Assembly: GCA_018698795.1 (NCBI GenBank) | Contig: JABIPG010000175.1 | Span: forward strand, 1 to 49,932 | Reading direction: 5' to 3' | Length of the DNA stretch: 49,932 bases | Source: Rhodospirillaceae bacterium | GTDB taxonomy: Bacteria > Pseudomonadota > Alphaproteobacteria > Rhodospirillales > Casp-alpha2 | Part shown: positions 26,541 to 33,311 of the stretch, piece by piece | Numbering within the stretch: the stretch's first letter is position 1 | How the letters are laid out: each line of letters begins with the position of its first letter | Notes under the pieces: model-generated | The model's input: only the letters and a program-made list of their open reading frames with translations | Told to the model about the DNA's origin: nothing | Database searches by the model: none | Program-made: the position numbers and the translations under genes

Positions 26541-27092
26541 ATGAAATACTCTCTCGCTTTGATCGTGGTGCTAAGTTTTCTCGTTGGCATCAAGGCTGAC
26601 CCCCAGGCTGCCGAAAATCACAAAACCCACTCGCATGCCCACAAGGCTTCCCAGCACGGCGCCTATGCGGGGCAGCAGGCGCGTGCAATCAAAAGCCTGT
26701 CGCCCGACGATATTGCCGAACTTGAGCGTGGCGGCGGATGGGGTTTGGCAAAGGCGGCGGAATTGAACGGCGTGCCCGGGCCGGCGCATTTGCTGGAACT
26801 AAAAGCCGAGATTGCGCTCTCCGATGCACAGATCGCCGCCGTGCAAAGCTTGTACGCGGGTATGAAAGCCGATGCCATCGAACAGGGGAAGCGGCTCATA
26901 GCGCTTGAGGGCGAATTGGAACAACACTTCCGCGACGGCACCATCACCGATGCGATATTGCAGTCGTCGCTGCAATCCATCGCGTCGGTGCGCCAACGGT
27001 TGCGGTATATCCATCTGTCGACGCACCTCAAGACACCGGCAATTCTTTCGAAACCCCAGATCACGCGTTACAACACCCTTCGCGGTTATTGA
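26541..27092 (+). CDS. Spy/CpxP-like periplasmic protein (metal-resistance type)
   Basis: The ATG at 26541 has AGGAG 8 bp upstream and gives 183 residues starting with a signal peptide (MKYSLALIVVLSFLVGIKADPQA). A His-rich stretch follows (HKTHSHAHKASQH). The body is alpha-helical: LLELKAEIALSDAQIAAVQSLYAGMKADAIEQGKRLIALEGELEQHFRDG, the pattern of periplasmic heavy-metal-sensing and Spy/CpxP chaperone-like proteins. It may bind metal or protect envelope proteins. The MBL-fold gene follows after 54 bp. Confidence 0.75.
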   Translation: MKYSLALIVVLSFLVGIKADPQAAENHKTHSHAHKASQHGAYAGQQARAIKSLSPDDIAELERGGGWGLAKAAELNGVPGPAHLLELKAEIALSDAQIAAVQSLYAGMKADAIEQGKRLIALEGELEQHFRDGTITDAILQSSLQSIASVRQRLRYIHLSTHLKTPAILSKPQITRYNTLRGY

Positions 27093-27146
27093 GGGTCCAT
27101 TCCACAACAAACCATGACCCAACAATTGTTAACGAGGAGGGTGACG

Positions 27147-28070
27147 ATGACGGCAGCGTTTCTTCGGTCCGGCCTGACGGCCGTCGCGGTTTTGATGATG
27201 GCCACAGCCGCCCACGCCCTGGATACGGTGAAGGTCGCGCAGGGCGTTTATGCGCTGGTCGGCGCGTTGGAGCAGCGCTCGCCGGAAAATCTCGGCAACA
27301 ATGCCACTTTCGGCGTCATCATCACCAAAGCCGGCGTGATTTTGGTCGACCCGGGCGGCAGCGCTAAAGGTGCGGCTGCCATCGACGCTGCCATCGCCAA
27401 GCTGACTGATAAGCCCGTCAAGGTCGTCATCAACACCGGCGGCCAGGACCACCGATGGTTCGGCAATCATTATTTCAAGGCCAAGGGTGCGAAGATCATC
27501 GCGTCGGCGGCAGCTGTGGAAGATCAAAAAGACCGCGCCGACATTCAATGGCAGGTGATCCAAACCTTGATCGGCGCCGATAACGCCAAGGGCACTGAAC
27601 TGGTCCACGCCGACACCCAATTCGACGAGACCCACACCTTCACTTTGGGTGGCGAGCGTGTCGAACTGGTGCATGCGGGCCAGGCACACACGCCGGGTGA
27701 TGCGTTTGTCTGGCTGCCGGCCAGGAAAATCCTTTTCGCCGGCGATATCGTCTATCTGGATCGCATGTTGGGCGTCAATGCGTCGTCGAATTCCAAGTCG
27801 TGGCTGGAGGTGTTTTCGGCACTGGAAGCGCGTAAGCCCGAGATTGTCGTGCCGGGACACGGTCGCCCCGCACCGTTGGCCAAAGCGCAGGCTGAGACAC
27901 GCGATTATTTGGCGCATCTGCGAAAGCACATCGGCGCCTTGGTGGAGACCGGCGGGTCGATGGTCGATGCCAAGGCGATCGATCAGTCGGCGTTCAAGCA
28001 TCTAGGTGTGTTCGAGCAGATCTCGCGGCGCAACGCACAGGCGGTGTTTGCTGAAATGGAGTTCGAATAG
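27147..28070 (+). CDS. Exported MBL-fold protein with an altered metal motif
   Basis: The ATG at 27147 is preceded by GAGGAGG and a 7-bp spacer, and gives 307 residues with a signal peptide (MTAAFLRSGLTAVAVLMMATAAHA). An upstream ATG at 27114 lacks such a site. The fold is metallo-beta-lactamase, but the HxHxDH motif reads TGGQDH in VVINTGGQDHRWFGN. The Asp and His of the second metal site remain, and so do AHTPGD, FAGDIVYLDRM and VPGHGRP. A one-metal or non-zinc enzyme is possible. The function is not known. Confidence 0.83.
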   Translation: MTAAFLRSGLTAVAVLMMATAAHALDTVKVAQGVYALVGALEQRSPENLGNNATFGVIITKAGVILVDPGGSAKGAAAIDAAIAKLTDKPVKVVINTGGQDHRWFGNHYFKAKGAKIIASAAAVEDQKDRADIQWQVIQTLIGADNAKGTELVHADTQFDETHTFTLGGERVELVHAGQAHTPGDAFVWLPARKILFAGDIVYLDRMLGVNASSNSKSWLEVFSALEARKPEIVVPGHGRPAPLAKAQAETRDYLAHLRKHIGALVETGGSMVDAKAIDQSAFKHLGVFEQISRRNAQAVFAEMEFE

Positions 28071-28139
28071 GGAAAAATCGGGATAAAATTGTTTTACGTC
28101 AATTGTGCGGGATCAATGCCGTGCTACTTTCATGCCGTT

Positions 28140-28151
28140 ATGATCGATCAT
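28140..28151. promoter_or_regulatory. 12-bp palindrome upstream of the usp gene
   Basis: ATGATCGATCAT is a perfect palindrome 34 bp before the universal stress protein gene. Its half-sites (ATGAT/ATCAT) match those of the operator at 26464-26483, but the spacing is 2 rather than 4 bp, so the same protein may not bind it. Confidence 0.3.
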
Positions 28152-28185
28152 CAGCCGAACAAGCAGGCATGAAAGGAGTGAGGTC

Positions 28186-28605
28186 ATGAAGAAGATTTTG
28201 GTAGCGATCGACATCGCCCGAACGGGCGGCAACGATCTCGTCATCCAGACGGCTAAGGATTTGGCCGGCGCCATGGGCAGCGAAGTGGCCATGCTGCACG
28301 TTATTGAACCAACGCCGAGCTACGTCCTTGCCGAAGTGCCGCAAGGCGTGCTGGCCAAGCGCCAAGAAGTGGCGGCGGAGGAACTCCGTAAAATTGCTGC
28401 AACCCACGACCTCACCGAGGCTGTGGTGCGCGAAGGTCCGCCGGCAACGGAAATTCTCGACTATGCTGAAAAGATCGGCGCCGAGTTGATTGTGTTGCAT
28501 TCTCACGACCCGGACCTTTCCGACTACTTCATCGGGTCTGTGGCGGTTCGCGTGGTGCGCCATGCGCATTGCTCGGTGCATGTCGTGCGCCAGGCGAGCG
28601 CGTGA
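28186..28605 (+). CDS. Universal stress protein (UspA family)
   Basis: The 139-residue protein starts MKKILVAIDIARTGG and ends YFIGSVAVRVVRHAHCSVHVVRQASA, a single Usp domain. The ATP-type glycine loop is partly altered (HSHDPDLSDYFIGSVAVRVV). A strong ribosome-binding site, GAAAGGAGTGAGGTC, precedes the ATG. Such proteins aid survival under energy or oxidative stress. The last seven codons and the stop lie in the first copy of a tandem 28-bp duplication. Confidence 0.92.
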   Translation: MKKILVAIDIARTGGNDLVIQTAKDLAGAMGSEVAMLHVIEPTPSYVLAEVPQGVLAKRQEVAAEELRKIAATHDLTEAVVREGPPATEILDYAEKIGAELIVLHSHDPDLSDYFIGSVAVRVVRHAHCSVHVVRQASA

Positions 28606-28668
28606 ATGTGTCGTGCGCCAGGCGAGCGCGTGAATGTATCGTGCGTGATGTGGCGAGCGCGTAGACAT
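28581..28668. repeat. 28-bp tandem duplication at the usp stop, with a decayed third copy
   Basis: Units 28581-28608 and 28609-28636 are identical over 28 bp. A third, degenerate copy runs from 28637 to about 28668. The first copy codes for the end of Usp and its stop; the others are downstream. It looks like a recent local duplication on top of an older one. Confidence 0.9.
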
Positions 28669-28710
28669 GCTATGCGCAAAGCGCGCGATGGTGGCCAAGG
28701 TGTCTGAGTG

Positions 28711-29127
28711 ATGGCTCATCAACGGTTTCGGCGTTACAACACCAAGGATATCTATGCCGGCCAGGCGCTCGATAACGACCTCGCCATGGCAGTGCGCGCC
28801 GGCAACCGCATCTGGCTGCGTGGCCAGACCGGACTTGATCTCGACGGTAACTTCATCGGCGTTGGCGATGCCGCGGCGCAGGCGGAAAATGCCATGCATT
28901 GCGTCCAGGTGTTGTTGGAAGAGGCCGGCTCGGAGCTCAGCCATATCGTCAAGACGACCATCTACCTCACCGACCAAGCCGACCGCGAGGCCGTTTACGG
29001 CGTGGTGGGGCGCTGGCTCAAGGGGGTGTTTCCGTGTCAGACCGGCCTCATCGTCGCTGGTTTGGCGAAGCCCGAAATGTTGATGGAAATCGACATCGAG
29101 GCGGTGATTCCAGACGACGAAGCTTGA
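28711..29127 (+). CDS. Rid-family (YjgF/YER057c/UK114) protein lacking the catalytic Arg
   Basis: The ATG at 28711 gives 138 residues; a GTG three bases earlier is possible. The Rid fold is clear (RAGNRIWLRGQTGLDLDG, AQAENAMHCVQVLLEEAGSELSHIVKTTIYLTD, GLAKPEMLMEIDIEAVIP). RidA enzymes deaminate reactive 2-aminoacrylate using an Arg after the FPxR block. Here that block reads FPCQTG, so Arg is replaced by Gln. This points to a Rid subfamily without imine deaminase activity. The neighbours are usp and a PAS_5 gene. Confidence 0.87.
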   Translation: MAHQRFRRYNTKDIYAGQALDNDLAMAVRAGNRIWLRGQTGLDLDGNFIGVGDAAAQAENAMHCVQVLLEEAGSELSHIVKTTIYLTDQADREAVYGVVGRWLKGVFPCQTGLIVAGLAKPEMLMEIDIEAVIPDDEA

Positions 29128-29158
29128 GCAGAGCGCATCCAGGCCATACCATTATGCC

Positions 29159-29674
29159 ATGGAAAAGATAGCCGCACGCTCGATCGGGTGGGAAGATTTG
29201 TCCGATGATTTGCGCTGCGCTCATGAGTATTGGAAATCCCTGACCGCCGAACGTATCGCGCCATCGTGGACCAGCTTTGATCTTTCTCAATGTCCGAGCC
29301 GATTGCTGCCGACCACGATCGTCCTTGATGTCATCAATGGTGGTGGCGGCTACCAATTTCGTTTCTTTGGTTCCGGCCTTGTGCAAGCGCATGGCCGTGA
29401 GATGACGGGGTATCTGGTGACGGAATTGCCGCACAAGGGACTGGGCGATTTTCTCCGGAAAAGATTTAATGCCGTGGCTGCATCAAAGACTTTCGATTTC
29501 GGCGAGGTCGGTTTCGAAGATCAGAACGGATTTCATGGTTTGCAACGTTCCGGCCGATGGCCACTCTCGGACGACGGCGAACGGGTGAGTGGAATCGTGT
29601 CGGTCATCGATATGGAAATCTCTCGACGAGAGATGGAAGAGGTTGTGGGCGGGCACGACAGCGCTTCTGATTGA
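29159..29674 (+). CDS. PAS_5-family protein
   Basis: The 171-residue product matches the PAS_5 pattern of alphaproteobacteria: YWKSLTAERIAPSWTSFDLSQCPSRLLPTTIVLDVI, then YQFRFFGSGLVQAHGREMTGYLV. No output domain is attached. Such single PAS proteins have unknown ligands and are often found near flagellar, chemotaxis or stress genes. It begins 31 bp after the Rid gene and ends 33 bp before the convergent tadG stop. Confidence 0.8.
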   Translation: MEKIAARSIGWEDLSDDLRCAHEYWKSLTAERIAPSWTSFDLSQCPSRLLPTTIVLDVINGGGGYQFRFFGSGLVQAHGREMTGYLVTELPHKGLGDFLRKRFNAVAASKTFDFGEVGFEDQNGFHGLQRSGRWPLSDDGERVSGIVSVIDMEISRREMEEVVGGHDSASD

Positions 29675-29707
29675 CCGAGCGGTGAAATTTGGTCCGCCAT
29701 CTTCGAG

Positions 29708-31174
29708 TTACTTCGCCAGCCTCAGTTCCGACAAATGGTTGGCGATTTCGCGGAACACCTGCTGCAAGGCGTCGCCGTTGGGGGCGTAATAATAGTATGG
29801 CGAGTTGGGTCCGCTGGCGACGTCTTTCAAAAGCTGTTGCAGCGCGCCGCCCGAATTGGCGAATTGAATAACGTAGATGATCACGCCGTCGGCTTTGATG
29901 TTATTGGCCAATGCCAACAATCGTGCATTCATTTCCGGGCCCGCGGGTGTGCCGCGACCGAATACGGTCTTGTAGCCGTCACCGACGCCGCCGGTGTTTT
30001 CGCCGTCGGTGAGCAACACGATGGCGCGTTGCAGGTCGTAATCGGGGTCGGCAACGGCTTCGGTAAAGGGAGCTTCGGGTTTCAGCGCGCGCCACGCCCA
30101 GCCCAAGCCCGCCGGAATGTTGGTGGTCCCGGTGGGGCTTTGCAGCTCGCTGATGGCGTCGAGCACGTCTTGTTTCACGTTATCTAACGGCGAGATGCCG
30201 TAGTACGGACAGCGCGTGCATTCGCTGCCACCCACGGTCATGGCGCATTTGCCCGAGCCCGGAAACGGATCGCCGGCAAACCCAATCGGTTCCCACGCCA
30301 TCCAATCCGCGTCGGGAACTTCGACCGGCCCCAACAGCGCATCGGCATCGGACGTGGGCAAGCCGTCGTGCAGATAGCGATTGAAGACACAGCCGCTCCA
30401 GGTTGGCTCGGGTGCCGACAACAGCGCCACCGGCGAGTTATTGGCGAACCAGACCTCGCTTTGCGCCGTACCCGTGACCGGGTTGATGAAGGCATCCACG
30501 GCCTGGCTGGTGGTCAGCGCGGAATCGTAGGATTCGCCCTGGCGCATGACTTTAACTTTGCCCGCCCAAGGCACCACGCCGATGTTCAAGAAATCTTTCT
30601 CGGTGTCACCGCCGAACAAGATGCTGACCAGCTCTGTCGCCGCCGAGCGCGCCGCCGAGATGCGTGAGCCGCCTGACCCCGACGACCAATTCATGGATCC
30701 CGACATATCGATGGAGAGGACGACATCAAGCGCCACCATCTTGCGCACCACTTCCGCCGATGCATCGACCGTCAGCTCATTGTGGCCGAGCAAGTGCATG
30801 AAGCTGGTCGGGATGGTGGCGCGCGCATAAAGATGAATGGTCTCGCTTTCTTCGTCGATGGTCTTGGTCGGGCCTTCCAGTGTGGAGCCCATGTAGCCGG
30901 TCGGAAAATTCGCCTGAAAGAACATGTCGATGTCGGCGTCGCGGGTGGCGGCGAAGAAGCTGCGTCCGCCCGCCAGTCCCGCCGCATCAAGTGCCGACGA
31001 CAGGCGAGATTTTACCAAGTAGGCGCGCGCCACGTCCGTGCCGACACCGACGAAACCGATCATCGGGATGGTGGCGAAAGCCAAAAACACCATCACCGCG
31101 CCACGCTCATCGAGCAACAATCGGCGTTTGATGGTGTTCAGTTGGGTCAGAAAATCGTCAATGACATGCCACAT
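29708..31174 (-). CDS. tadG: TadG-like pilus assembly protein with vWA domain
   Basis: This 488-residue protein begins with a TadE/G-type N-terminal helix (DERGAVMVFLAFATIPMIGFVGVGTDVARAYLV). A von Willebrand A domain follows, with the MIDAS motif DMSGSM at Asp156, ASP/Ser positions 156, 158 and 160, and LLTDGENTGG. It is anchored in the inner membrane, with the vWA part in the periplasm. By family it assists Tad pilus assembly or adhesion. It is transcribed divergently from flp across a 289-bp AT-rich control region. Confidence 0.9.
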   Translation of the reverse strand: MWHVIDDFLTQLNTIKRRLLLDERGAVMVFLAFATIPMIGFVGVGTDVARAYLVKSRLSSALDAAGLAGGRSFFAATRDADIDMFFQANFPTGYMGSTLEGPTKTIDEESETIHLYARATIPTSFMHLLGHNELTVDASAEVVRKMVALDVVLSIDMSGSMNWSSGSGGSRISAARSAATELVSILFGGDTEKDFLNIGVVPWAGKVKVMRQGESYDSALTTSQAVDAFINPVTGTAQSEVWFANNSPVALLSAPEPTWSGCVFNRYLHDGLPTSDADALLGPVEVPDADWMAWEPIGFAGDPFPGSGKCAMTVGGSECTRCPYYGISPLDNVKQDVLDAISELQSPTGTTNIPAGLGWAWRALKPEAPFTEAVADPDYDLQRAIVLLTDGENTGGVGDGYKTVFGRGTPAGPEMNARLLALANNIKADGVIIYVIQFANSGGALQQLLKDVASGPNSPYYYYAPNGDALQQVFREIANHLSELRLAK

Positions 31175-31286
31175 AAGCGGCTCCCGTGGGTTGATTTGCT
31201 GCTCTCCGGCGACTGCCCATTCTTTATAGTATTACTTGCGAGCGCAAATCTTTTAATCTTGCTTAAATAATTGAAAAACATAAATA

Positions 31287-31312
31287 AAATTAGATAAAAT
31301 TTTATCTAATTT
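31287..31312. promoter_or_regulatory. 26-bp perfect palindrome in the tadG-flp control region
   Basis: All 26 positions are symmetrical around 31299/31300. The central 14 bp, GATAAAATTTTATC, is identical to the site at 24696-24709. It lies between divergent tadG and flp, 40 bp upstream of a good -35 hexamer for flp. A dimeric regulator site is inferred. Confidence 0.75.
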
Positions 31313-31351
31313 GTTTTTACTTTGTTTGTTTATTGCAAATACTTAATTATT

Positions 31352-31380
31352 TTGACTTCAAAGGTAAATTGTTCGTTAAT
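31352..31380 (+). promoter_or_regulatory. Predicted promoter of the flp-tad operon
   Basis: TTGACT (31352-31357) and GTTAAT (31375-31380) are separated by 17 bp. A transcript starting near 31387 would have a leader of about 77 nt before flp, including the GAAGGAGG ribosome-binding site. The region 31200-31460 is strikingly AT-rich. Prediction only. Confidence 0.45.
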
Positions 31381-31463
31381 GATGCTGTTACGAAATTACG
31401 AATACTTTGTTCGGCGCACAATAAACCAAGTCAACAAAGTTCAACCAACCGAAGGAGGTTCAA

Positions 31464-31655
31464 ATGAACACCAATCTGATCAACAAATTCCTGCGCGACG
31501 ACTCTGGCGCCACGGCCATCGAATACGGCCTGATTGCCGCCCTCGTGTCTGTTGCGGCTATTGCAGCTCTGACCGCCATGGGCGGATCTCTGGATGCCAT
31601 GTTCTCGGCTGTTTCCACGGCGCTCAATGGTGCTGTCGGCGGCGGCGGCGGCTGA
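31464..31655 (+). CDS. flp: Flp-type prepilin (major Tad pilin)
   Basis: This 63-residue prepilin has a short leader ending FLRDDSG and then ATAIEYGLIAALVSVAAIAAL. Cleavage after the Gly would give a mature pilin of about 48 residues with Glu5 and Tyr6, the Flp signature. It ends in a Gly-rich tail (VGGGGG). GAAGGAGGTTCAA is a strong ribosome-binding site. It is expected to form the bundled Tad pilus fibre after processing by CpaA. A hairpin follows, which may limit transcription of the downstream genes. Confidence 0.97.
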   Translation: MNTNLINKFLRDDSGATAIEYGLIAALVSVAAIAALTAMGGSLDAMFSAVSTALNGAVGGGGG

Positions 31656-31668
31656 GCCTCCCTTACGA

Positions 31669-31693
31669 ATGGGCCGCCCGGATTGCCCGGGCG
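31669..31693 (+). terminator. Strong hairpin after flp, likely a leaky terminator
   Basis: GGCCGCCCGG (31669-31678) pairs with CCGGGCGGCC (31684-31693) over a 5-nt loop, then GCTTTCC follows. The U-tract is short, so partial termination or 3' end protection of flp mRNA is likely. That would fit the high pilin to machinery ratio expected for Tad. Confidence 0.65.
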
Positions 31694-31882
31694 GCCGCTT
31701 TCCTAGTCTCTTCCCGGCAATTCATCCACTCACCCACTCCCACACCCCTCGCCGGGGAGAGACTTGGAAAGCAAAAAAGGCAAGAAGCTCACCCAGAAAA
31801 TTCGCTCTGGGGGAAATTAGGAGACACAAGCGCCGCAAATACACTGATAACCCAACCATCATAAAGAACGGACCGATTCCCC
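31694..31882 (+). other. Leader between flp and cpaA, no gene seen
   Basis: About 190 bp with no supported coding frame. It contains purine-rich and C-rich stretches and an AT-rich part before the cpaA start. No clear promoter hexamers are recognised, so cpaA and the downstream genes may depend on read-through from flp. Confidence 0.4.
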
Positions 31883-32383
31883 ATGTTGGACCCCATAACC
31901 GACCCCATTTCCGTTCAAGCTCTTCTTAAGGTTATCCTCGTCGGCTTACTGATTTGGGCCGCCTGGCAAGACCTGACCCGCTTGAAAATACCCAATACCA
32001 TCAGCCTCGCCGTACTGGGCCTGTTTCCGCTCTACGCTTGGACAGTGCCGGGGGAGTTCCCGTGGTTGCTGGCGGGCCTCATCGCCGCCGTGTTGTTGGT
32101 GTTGGGCATCATTGCTTTTTCGCGCGGATTGATCGGCGGCGGCGACGTGAAGCTGCTTGCCGCGACGGCACTGTGGGCCGGACCGGCGCAGGTGTTGGAT
32201 TTTCTGTTTATCACGGCGATCGCCGGTGGCGTGTTGGGCTTGTTGGCCTTGGCGTCGGCGCGCATGGCCGGTATCGGCATCGGCGCTTTGGGTGACGGCA
32301 AGCTGCCCTATGGCGTCGCCATCGCCGTCGGCGGCATTGCCGCACTCACCATTTTGCCGGCATTCGCTCCGGAAATCTTCTGA
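31883..32383 (+). CDS. cpaA: Prepilin peptidase CpaA/TadV (A24A family)
   Basis: The 166-residue integral membrane protein has the two catalytic Asp residues of aspartic prepilin peptidases: Asp30 in WQDLTRLKIPN and Asp88 in GLIGGGDVKLL. About five membrane segments are present, and there is no methyltransferase domain, as in TadV. It cleaves Flp and probably TadE-type pseudopilins. The ribosome-binding site is poor (GAACGGACC). CpaB begins 12 bp downstream. Confidence 0.94.
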   Translation: MLDPITDPISVQALLKVILVGLLIWAAWQDLTRLKIPNTISLAVLGLFPLYAWTVPGEFPWLLAGLIAAVLLVLGIIAFSRGLIGGGDVKLLAATALWAGPAQVLDFLFITAIAGGVLGLLALASARMAGIGIGALGDGKLPYGVAIAVGGIAALTILPAFAPEIF

Positions 32384-32395
32384 GGAGTTCAGATC

Positions 32396-33301
32396 ATGTC
32401 CATTCGCAATATCGCGTTTCTGGCTGTTGCCATCGTCGTTGCCGGCGGAACGGCACTCTATGTCAAAACCTGGATCGGCGCCGAACGCGCCCGCGCTCAG
32501 GTGCTGACGCCAGGCGAAAAGCCGAAGGCGCTGGCTGTAACCATGGTGCTGGTGGCCAAGAAAACCATGGCGGCGGGCAGTTTCGTCAAGCCCGACCTGC
32601 TGGAATGGAAGCCCTGGCCCGAGGACGGCATCATTGAAGCATATCTGGTGCGCAAGCCGGGGATTGATAAGTCGGACGAAGATGGGGAAATCGCCGACCC
32701 GAAAGATGGGTTCGAGGGCGCCGTGGTACGCAACGAGTTGGCCGCCGGCCAGCCTGTCACCGATGACCGCGTCGTGCACCCGGGCGAGCGCGGTTTCCTG
32801 GCGGCCGTCCTGGAGCCCGGCTCACGCGCCGTATCCGTGCCGGTCAACGCCACGACCGGCATATCGGGTTTTATCTTCCCAGGCGACTGGGTCGATGTGT
32901 TGCTGACCATGCGCGTCAAAAACGACGAGGACGGCAAGGCCAAGACCCGTTACTTCTCTCAAACGCTGATGGCGGGTAGCCGTGTGCTGGCCATCGACCA
33001 GACCGTTGAGAACGTCGACGGTAAGGCCGCGCCGGCAAAGACCGCGACGTTGCAGGTCACGCCCAAGCAAGCCGAAGAGATCGCCATCGCGCTGACCATG
33101 GGCGACTTGTCCCTAAGCCTGCGCTCTTTGGCGCGTGACGACGAAAGCAAAACCGTCCGCATACCCGACCCCAACAGCTACACGCTGGATATGGATGTCT
33201 ACAACATGCTGGGCGACGTACGCCTGTTCGGCCACACCAAGGCGGCCGGTCGCCAGGTCCATGTGCTGCGCGGTGGCGAAGCCGAAACGGCGAAATTCTG
33301 A
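32396..33301 (+). CDS. cpaB: Tad pilus assembly protein CpaB/RcpC
   Basis: This 301-residue protein has one N-terminal membrane anchor (RNIAFLAVAIVVAGGTALYV), an SAF-type domain (MVLVAKKTMAAGSFVKPDLLEWKPWP) and the CpaB block (AVSVPVNATTGISGFIFPGDWVDVLLTM). It is a periplasmic Tad component thought to help stabilise the secretin. GAGGAGT precedes the ATG. The run continues into cpaC with 10 bp between. Confidence 0.94.
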   Translation: MSIRNIAFLAVAIVVAGGTALYVKTWIGAERARAQVLTPGEKPKALAVTMVLVAKKTMAAGSFVKPDLLEWKPWPEDGIIEAYLVRKPGIDKSDEDGEIADPKDGFEGAVVRNELAAGQPVTDDRVVHPGERGFLAAVLEPGSRAVSVPVNATTGISGFIFPGDWVDVLLTMRVKNDEDGKAKTRYFSQTLMAGSRVLAIDQTVENVDGKAAPAKTATLQVTPKQAEEIAIALTMGDLSLSLRSLARDDESKTVRIPDPNSYTLDMDVYNMLGDVRLFGHTKAAGRQVHVLRGGEAETAKF

Positions 33302-33311
33302 GGAGATGATG

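Noticed and set aside
31253-31266. CtrA box TTAA-N7-TTAA upstream of flp
   Set aside because: The spacing seen is 6 bp, not the required 7.
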